A stretch of DNA of 18,599 nt from positions 60,428-79,026 of the forward strand of contig DHSP01000014.1 of NCBI GenBank assembly GCA_002408485.1. The letters run 5' to 3'. Source of the DNA: Proteiniphilum sp. UBA5283. GTDB taxonomy: Bacteria > Bacteroidota > Bacteroidia > Bacteroidales > Dysgonomonadaceae. Numbering within the stretch: position 1 is the first letter of the stretch; each line of letters opens with the position of its first letter. A program made the position numbers and the translations under genes. The notes under the pieces are model-generated. The model saw nothing but the letters and a program-made list of their open reading frames with translations. It made no database searches and had not been told where the DNA came from. Shown one piece after another: positions 15,348 through 18,599 of this stretch.

Positions 15348-16745
15348 CTATCCTTGAAAAATGACAACAAACTCACTACCCTTGTCCAACTCACTGCTAA
15401 CGGAAATAATCCCCCCATGCGCTTCAACGATTGATTTTGCATAGGTCAGTCCCAGGCCAAATCCTGTTTTACTTTTTGTTTCCGTTCTTTTAACCCGGTA
15501 GAATTTATCGAAAATAAGTTTTTTGTCGGAAGCAGATATCCCGATACCGTTATCTTTTACCGACACCTTCAACCCGTCGGGTGTGTCTGTCACGTTGATA
15601 TCAATTGTAACAACAGGTTTTACCGTATATTTGATCGCATTTTCCAACAGGTTGTCCATCACATTTGAGAAGTGAAGCATATCCACGCACATGATCTGTT
15701 TATGCGTCTCAATCATTAGATTCACAATAACTTTCCTTTGAGGATCATCTGACACCGCATATCGTTTCTGCAAGGATTCAAAGAACGGAACAATCTCCAC
15801 AGCTGTTCTGTTCATCGTCACATACTGCTTCTCATTGTTGCTGATCTGCTGAATTCTTTTTGTGTATTGGGTTAACTTATTCAGATCCATCTCTATGTTC
15901 TTCACATAATCCAGTGCTTTGTTCTTCTCTCCTCTTTCCAGGTAAAAAGGGATGAGTGAAGCCATTGCCACGGCACTGGCAATAGGCCGTTTAAACTCAT
16001 GTGTCATTGCATTCACGGATTCCTGTCGCATTCTTTCCGTTTTCCACTGAACAACAAAACTTTTTGAGATATAGAAGAGAGAAGTTAGTGCAATCACAAT
16101 CAACAAAAAGGAGACTGCCAACTGTTTCTTCATCTTATCCAAAATTCCCAGGCGGGAGTTCTGTATATACCCCACAACTCCGATCGATGCAACTATGTCC
16201 AGTGGGATTGTATCCGCATTCACATAATCAACGATTGAGATACCCACAGGCTTGGTTGATTCGATCTGCACCTTGTTATTCAGATCCAGATATTCAAAAT
16301 AAACATTCTCCACATCATGCTTTTCTTTGATTTTTTCTTTAAAAATTGTGCTTAATTTGTTCAGATCAATAGGATAATACTTTGCTAATACAAATTGAAC
16401 GATCTTAGACATTGCATGAGAATCATTCTTATCTATCTTAAAAGTATATACAGAATCTTCCGTTACTACGTTTTTAGTGAAATATCGTGTAGTATCATTT
16501 GGAGGCGCTATATTGTGTGAATAAACAGAATAACCCCCAATAGATTCACTTCTCTCAGCCAATTCCATGGATATTGCCTGCTGTACTGCCTGATTGATAT
16601 CCAATTTGAATTCCCGGTCATGCAGTTCATACATGTTGTATAGCCACGAGACCTGGTTGACTGCAATGCTAATCAATACAATTATAGTCAGCATCTTAAC
16701 GACAAGACGTTTCTTAAATTCTATATTGTTTCCACACAATTGCAT
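15348..16745 (-). CDS. Membrane sensor histidine kinase
   Basis: A 465-residue inner-membrane kinase partnered with the response regulator directly downstream. Helix one (about 13-36) and helix two (about 207-229) flank a periplasmic sensor region of ~170 residues with no family I recognise. The HisKA domain holds the H-box MTHEFKRPI with phosphoacceptor His249. The ATPase domain has the N-box DNLLENAIKYT, G1 DNGIGIS, F-box FDKFYRV and G2 GFGLGLTYAKSIV, so it should be active. The H-box reads KRPI rather than the common KTPI or RTPL. I chose the ATG at 16745: the longest frame starts at a TTG (16781) lying inside a perfect -7 box, and an ATG at 16766 would leave only ~5 nt of leader. The signal sensed cannot be told from the sequence. 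Confidence 0.92.
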   Translation of the reverse strand: MQLCGNNIEFKKRLVVKMLTIIVLISIAVNQVSWLYNMYELHDREFKLDINQAVQQAISMELAERSESIGGYSVYSHNIAPPNDTTRYFTKNVVTEDSVYTFKIDKNDSHAMSKIVQFVLAKYYPIDLNKLSTIFKEKIKEKHDVENVYFEYLDLNNKVQIESTKPVGISIVDYVNADTIPLDIVASIGVVGYIQNSRLGILDKMKKQLAVSFLLIVIALTSLFYISKSFVVQWKTERMRQESVNAMTHEFKRPIASAVAMASLIPFYLERGEKNKALDYVKNIEMDLNKLTQYTKRIQQISNNEKQYVTMNRTAVEIVPFFESLQKRYAVSDDPQRKVIVNLMIETHKQIMCVDMLHFSNVMDNLLENAIKYTVKPVVTIDINVTDTPDGLKVSVKDNGIGISASDKKLIFDKFYRVKRTETKSKTGFGLGLTYAKSIVEAHGGIISVSSELDKGSEFVVIFQG

Positions 16746-16778
16746 AATCAAAATCCAACAATTCATGGATTGCTCAAG

Positions 16779-16786
16779 CAAAGATA
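16779..16786 (-). promoter_or_regulatory. -7 promoter box of the histidine kinase operon
   Basis: TATCTTTG on the minus strand is a perfect match to TAnnTTTG. The expected -33 region has no TTTG but coincides with the direct repeat at 16797-16814, which suggests an activator-dependent promoter. Transcription would begin near 16772, about 27 nt before the ATG at 16745. Confidence 0.55.
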
Positions 16787-16796
16787 AACAATATGA

Positions 16797-16814
16797 ACAG
16801 AATTGAGACAGAAT
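16797..16814. promoter_or_regulatory. 7-4-7 direct repeat, probable response-regulator operator
   Basis: ACAGAAT, TGAG, ACAGAAT: two identical 7-mers with an 11-bp period, reading ATTCTGT twice on the minus strand. It covers roughly -25 to -42 of the kinase promoter, in the place where PhoB-type activators bind, and lies 64 nt upstream of the NVEALA start. Single copies of the 7-mer also occur at 16450-16456 and 16525-16531 inside the kinase gene. Confidence 0.5.
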
Positions 16815-16857
16815 CTCGCCCTACTTTTTTTTTACTAATTAGCTTCTTTTTTTCTTC

Positions 16858-16878
16858 TTTGTGAAAAAAACTCACAAA
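16858..16878. promoter_or_regulatory. Inverted repeat abutting the NVEALA start codon
   Basis: TTTGTGA and TCACAAA are perfect 7-bp arms around seven bases, ending on the base before the ATG at 16879. The inner TGTGA and TCACA halves resemble a Crp/Fnr-type site, but with a 7-bp rather than 6-bp spacer. In RNA it could form a small hairpin limiting translation. Confidence 0.35.
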
Positions 16879-17091
16879 ATGAAAAAGAAACATCACGCTT
16901 ATTTAATTATCGTCACAATGACAACACTTTTGATCTTTTCAAAATCCAAAGTTAAAAACCAATATATTAGTGAAATTTTACTCTCTAATATCGAGTGCCT
17001 GGCAACATCTGAAAATCCAAATATTAATTGTTTTGGACTTGGGAGTGTCGATTGTCCGAAAAGCGAAGTCAAGGTCTTACTCTATTTTTAA
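16879..17091 (+). CDS. NVEALA-family small exported peptide
   Basis: A 70-residue peptide with a lysine-rich start and a hydrophobic segment (about 8-20), consistent with export. Residues 37-42 read NIECLA, a variant of the NVEALA motif that names PF14055, with Cys replacing the first Ala. The rest, rich in Asn, Gly and Ser, has cysteines at 40, 51 and 59, the last in a VDCP-like ending typical of the family. The molecular function of NVEALA proteins is unknown. I chose the ATG at 16879; a GTG at 16861 would add six residues but lies within the inverted repeat. The propeller gene follows after 9 nt, so the two are surely cotranscribed. A neighbouring two-component system is divergent. The family call rests on the motif, size and neighbours and is good but not certain. 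Confidence 0.75.
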   Translation: MKKKHHAYLIIVTMTTLLIFSKSKVKNQYISEILLSNIECLATSENPNINCFGLGSVDCPKSEVKVLLYF

Positions 17092-17100
17092 AAGCATACT

Positions 17101-18138
17101 ATGATTTTACACTCCTGTATATTCATTCTTATTTCAATCTTCATACAGTGTTGTACATCGAAACCATTCGCCGGTTTTCAATTTGCTGAAGAAAGATTTC
17201 TGCCCGGAAAGGTTCTATCTGTTCAGGACTCCAAATATCTCCGATATCCTTTCAGGATAAGACAAAGTGATTCATTGCTTTATATCCTGGATCTGCACGG
17301 TCCGGATTACTATTGCCATACGCTCACCTTTCCAGAGATGAGACAAAATTCTTCCCTGGCACTCAGAGGAAATGGGCCGGAAGAGTTTCTCAGTATAGAG
17401 AATATTCGTTTGGATAGTGAGGGTACACTCTATCTACTCGATGCCAATAATAATACAATTAGCATTCGTAACCCCCTGAATAATAATTTTAACAAGCGTA
17501 TTCATCTATCAAAAAACCTTATCAGGTGTCTGGATTTCGCTTTGATTAACGATTCCTTGTTTGTGATTCCAGATTATGGCGGCAAATGCCGGATAAATAT
17601 TGTGGATGACAGTGGAAATATAAGGAGGCAACTGTTTAAAATTCCCACGAAAAAGAGGCAAGATCCAAACATACCGGATATTGTTTTGGCACAGGCATGG
17701 CGTTCCTTTTTAGATTACAATCCGGATAACGGTGTATTGGCTATGGTCACCCAACTGGGGCAGGTGATTGAGATTTATAATTTAAAAACAAACGAAATAA
17801 TCAATATTCTGTACGGCAAACTCGGTGAGCCGGAATTTGCCAATCAGGGGGATTATGCAATCCCCACCGGGATCATGGGATACAGTGATGTGCATGTGGG
17901 AAAAGATAAAATTTACACCCTTTTCTGGGGTACATCTTTCAAAGATATCCGCAAGGAAAACCCCTATAATAGGATAGAAGGCGGGAATATAATTCAGGTA
18001 TTTAGCCTTGATGGTACACCCCTTATACAATATACACTGGATAAACACATTACCGGATTTTCCATCGACGAAAATCGTAATACATTATTAGGGCTGGATG
18101 TCAATCACGAACAACAGATTGTAGAATATCAATTATAA
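17101..18138 (+). CDS. Six-bladed beta-propeller lipoprotein (TolB-like)
   Basis: A 345-residue probable lipoprotein: a hydrophobic N-terminus (1-15) leads to Cys17-Cys18 in IQCCTS, either of which could be the lipidated residue. The body shows a run of strand-turn units ending in patterns such as LLYILDLHG, GTLYLLDANNN, SLFVIPDYGG, IQVFSLDG and LLGLDVN, which are propeller blades. RGNGPEEF (89-96) is a motif I associate with the Bacteroidetes six-bladed propeller proteins found next to NVEALA genes. Such propellers are usually binding scaffolds; no enzyme residues are apparent and no ligand can be named. It lies 9 nt after the NVEALA gene and 12 nt before the thioredoxin-like gene, which makes a tight three-gene unit and suggests a joint role at the cell envelope. 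Confidence 0.83.
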   Translation: MILHSCIFILISIFIQCCTSKPFAGFQFAEERFLPGKVLSVQDSKYLRYPFRIRQSDSLLYILDLHGPDYYCHTLTFPEMRQNSSLALRGNGPEEFLSIENIRLDSEGTLYLLDANNNTISIRNPLNNNFNKRIHLSKNLIRCLDFALINDSLFVIPDYGGKCRINIVDDSGNIRRQLFKIPTKKRQDPNIPDIVLAQAWRSFLDYNPDNGVLAMVTQLGQVIEIYNLKTNEIINILYGKLGEPEFANQGDYAIPTGIMGYSDVHVGKDKIYTLFWGTSFKDIRKENPYNRIEGGNIIQVFSLDGTPLIQYTLDKHITGFSIDENRNTLLGLDVNHEQQIVEYQL

Positions 18139-18150
18139 AAATTTCATACA

Positions 18151-18599
18151 ATGAAAAATTCAAAAGTTTTCAGATACATCTGGATTATATTGATCGGCAC
18201 ACTTGTATTGAGTTGTAAAGACAATAATTCCAGAAAAGAAATTGCAAAAATTGTTCAACATTGGCAAAACAAGGAAATCATTTTTCCGGAAGATTTGACT
18301 TTCACGAAATATGGGACCGATACAATTGAATATAAAATTCCATCATCTTCATATAAAATATTGATGTATGTAGATTCAATTGGCTGCACAAGTTGCAAAC
18401 TACAATTACATAAATGGAAGGAGTTCATATCCGAGTTGGATTCATTCACAAATGGCTCAGTTCCTGTAATTTTCTTTTTTCATCCTAAAGATATGCGGGA
18501 AATATCCTATCTTTTAAAAAGAGACGGGATCAATATTCCTGTTTGCATTGACATGGGCGACAAACTGAATGCTATTAACAATTTTCCGTCTCGGCAGGA
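18151..18599 (+). CDS. Thioredoxin-like lipoprotein with CTSC motif, 3' end outside window
   Basis: The first 149 codons are present; the gene continues past the right edge. The N-terminus is a lipoprotein signal ending in LVLSC, with Cys22 as the lipid site. A charged stretch (23-65) precedes what looks like a thioredoxin-fold core: strand YKILMYVDSIG, then CTSC (79-82) at the start of a helix (KLQLHKWKEFISEL), then strand SVPVIFFFHPKD. The CxxC placement after the first core strand is that of thioredoxin-like oxidoreductases, although CTSC is not the classical CGPC. Relatives I recall accompany NVEALA and six-bladed propeller genes in Bacteroidetes, some with a C-terminal DUF1573 domain; whether one is present here cannot be seen. 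It might reduce or oxidise the cysteines of the upstream peptide, but that is only a hypothesis. Confidence 0.78.
   Translation, partial: MKNSKVFRYIWIILIGTLVLSCKDNNSRKEIAKIVQHWQNKEIIFPEDLTFTKYGTDTIEYKIPSSSYKILMYVDSIGCTSCKLQLHKWKEFISELDSFTNGSVPVIFFFHPKDMREISYLLKRDGINIPVCIDMGDKLNAINNFPSRQ

Overview
The window looks like a chromosomal segment of a Bacteroidales bacterium, most like the Porphyromonadaceae/Dysgonomonadaceae/Bacteroidaceae group. This rests on phylum-typical families (DUF2723 membrane glycosyltransferase, DUF1599, BT_3928-like DoxX protein, NVEALA peptide, GIN-domain lipoprotein), on several promoter boxes matching the Bacteroidetes -7 consensus TAnnTTTG, and on weak Shine-Dalgarno sequences. 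No tRNA, rRNA, CRISPR array, insertion sequence or phage gene was seen.

Layout. (1) 1-3080, minus strand, housekeeping: ndk, then a LysM-containing M23 peptidase ending at a strong terminator, then a translationally coupled pair of DUF1599 and a DoxX/MauE-like membrane protein that runs off the left edge. (2) 3081-3563, a divergent intergenic region with promoters for ndk and the glycosyltransferase, a palindrome and a PhoB-box-like direct repeat. (3) 3564-7747, plus strand: a large DUF2723 membrane glycosyltransferase and a NodB-type polysaccharide deacetylase, separated by a perfect 15-bp hairpin. (4) 8013-14587, plus strand: a complete MacAB-TolC-type tripartite efflux operon (ATPase, two MacB/FtsX-type permeases, membrane fusion protein, TolC-like outer-membrane protein), ending in a GIN-domain lipoprotein with seven solenoid-like repeats and a bidirectional terminator. 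(5) 14620-16745, minus strand: a histidine kinase and OmpR-family response regulator. (6) 16879-18599, plus strand: a small NVEALA-family peptide, a six-bladed beta-propeller lipoprotein and a thioredoxin-like lipoprotein with a CTSC motif, the last cut by the right edge.

How the parts may work together. The most interesting area is the divergent junction between the two-component system and the NVEALA cassette. There a 7-4-7 direct repeat with an 11-bp period, the architecture of PhoB/OmpR-type operators, sits over the expected -33 region of the kinase promoter, which lacks a good -33 box. An inverted repeat abuts the start of the NVEALA gene. I infer that the response regulator controls its own operon and perhaps the peptide/propeller/thioredoxin cassette, making 14620-18599 one sensing-and-response locus of unknown purpose. 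This block is clearly more AT-rich than the efflux operon beside it (20 versus 39 G+C in two hand-counted 60-base samples), consistent with a separate evolutionary history. Starts were corrected for several genes where the longest open frame begins at TTG or GTG, in a neighbouring gene, or inside a promoter box.
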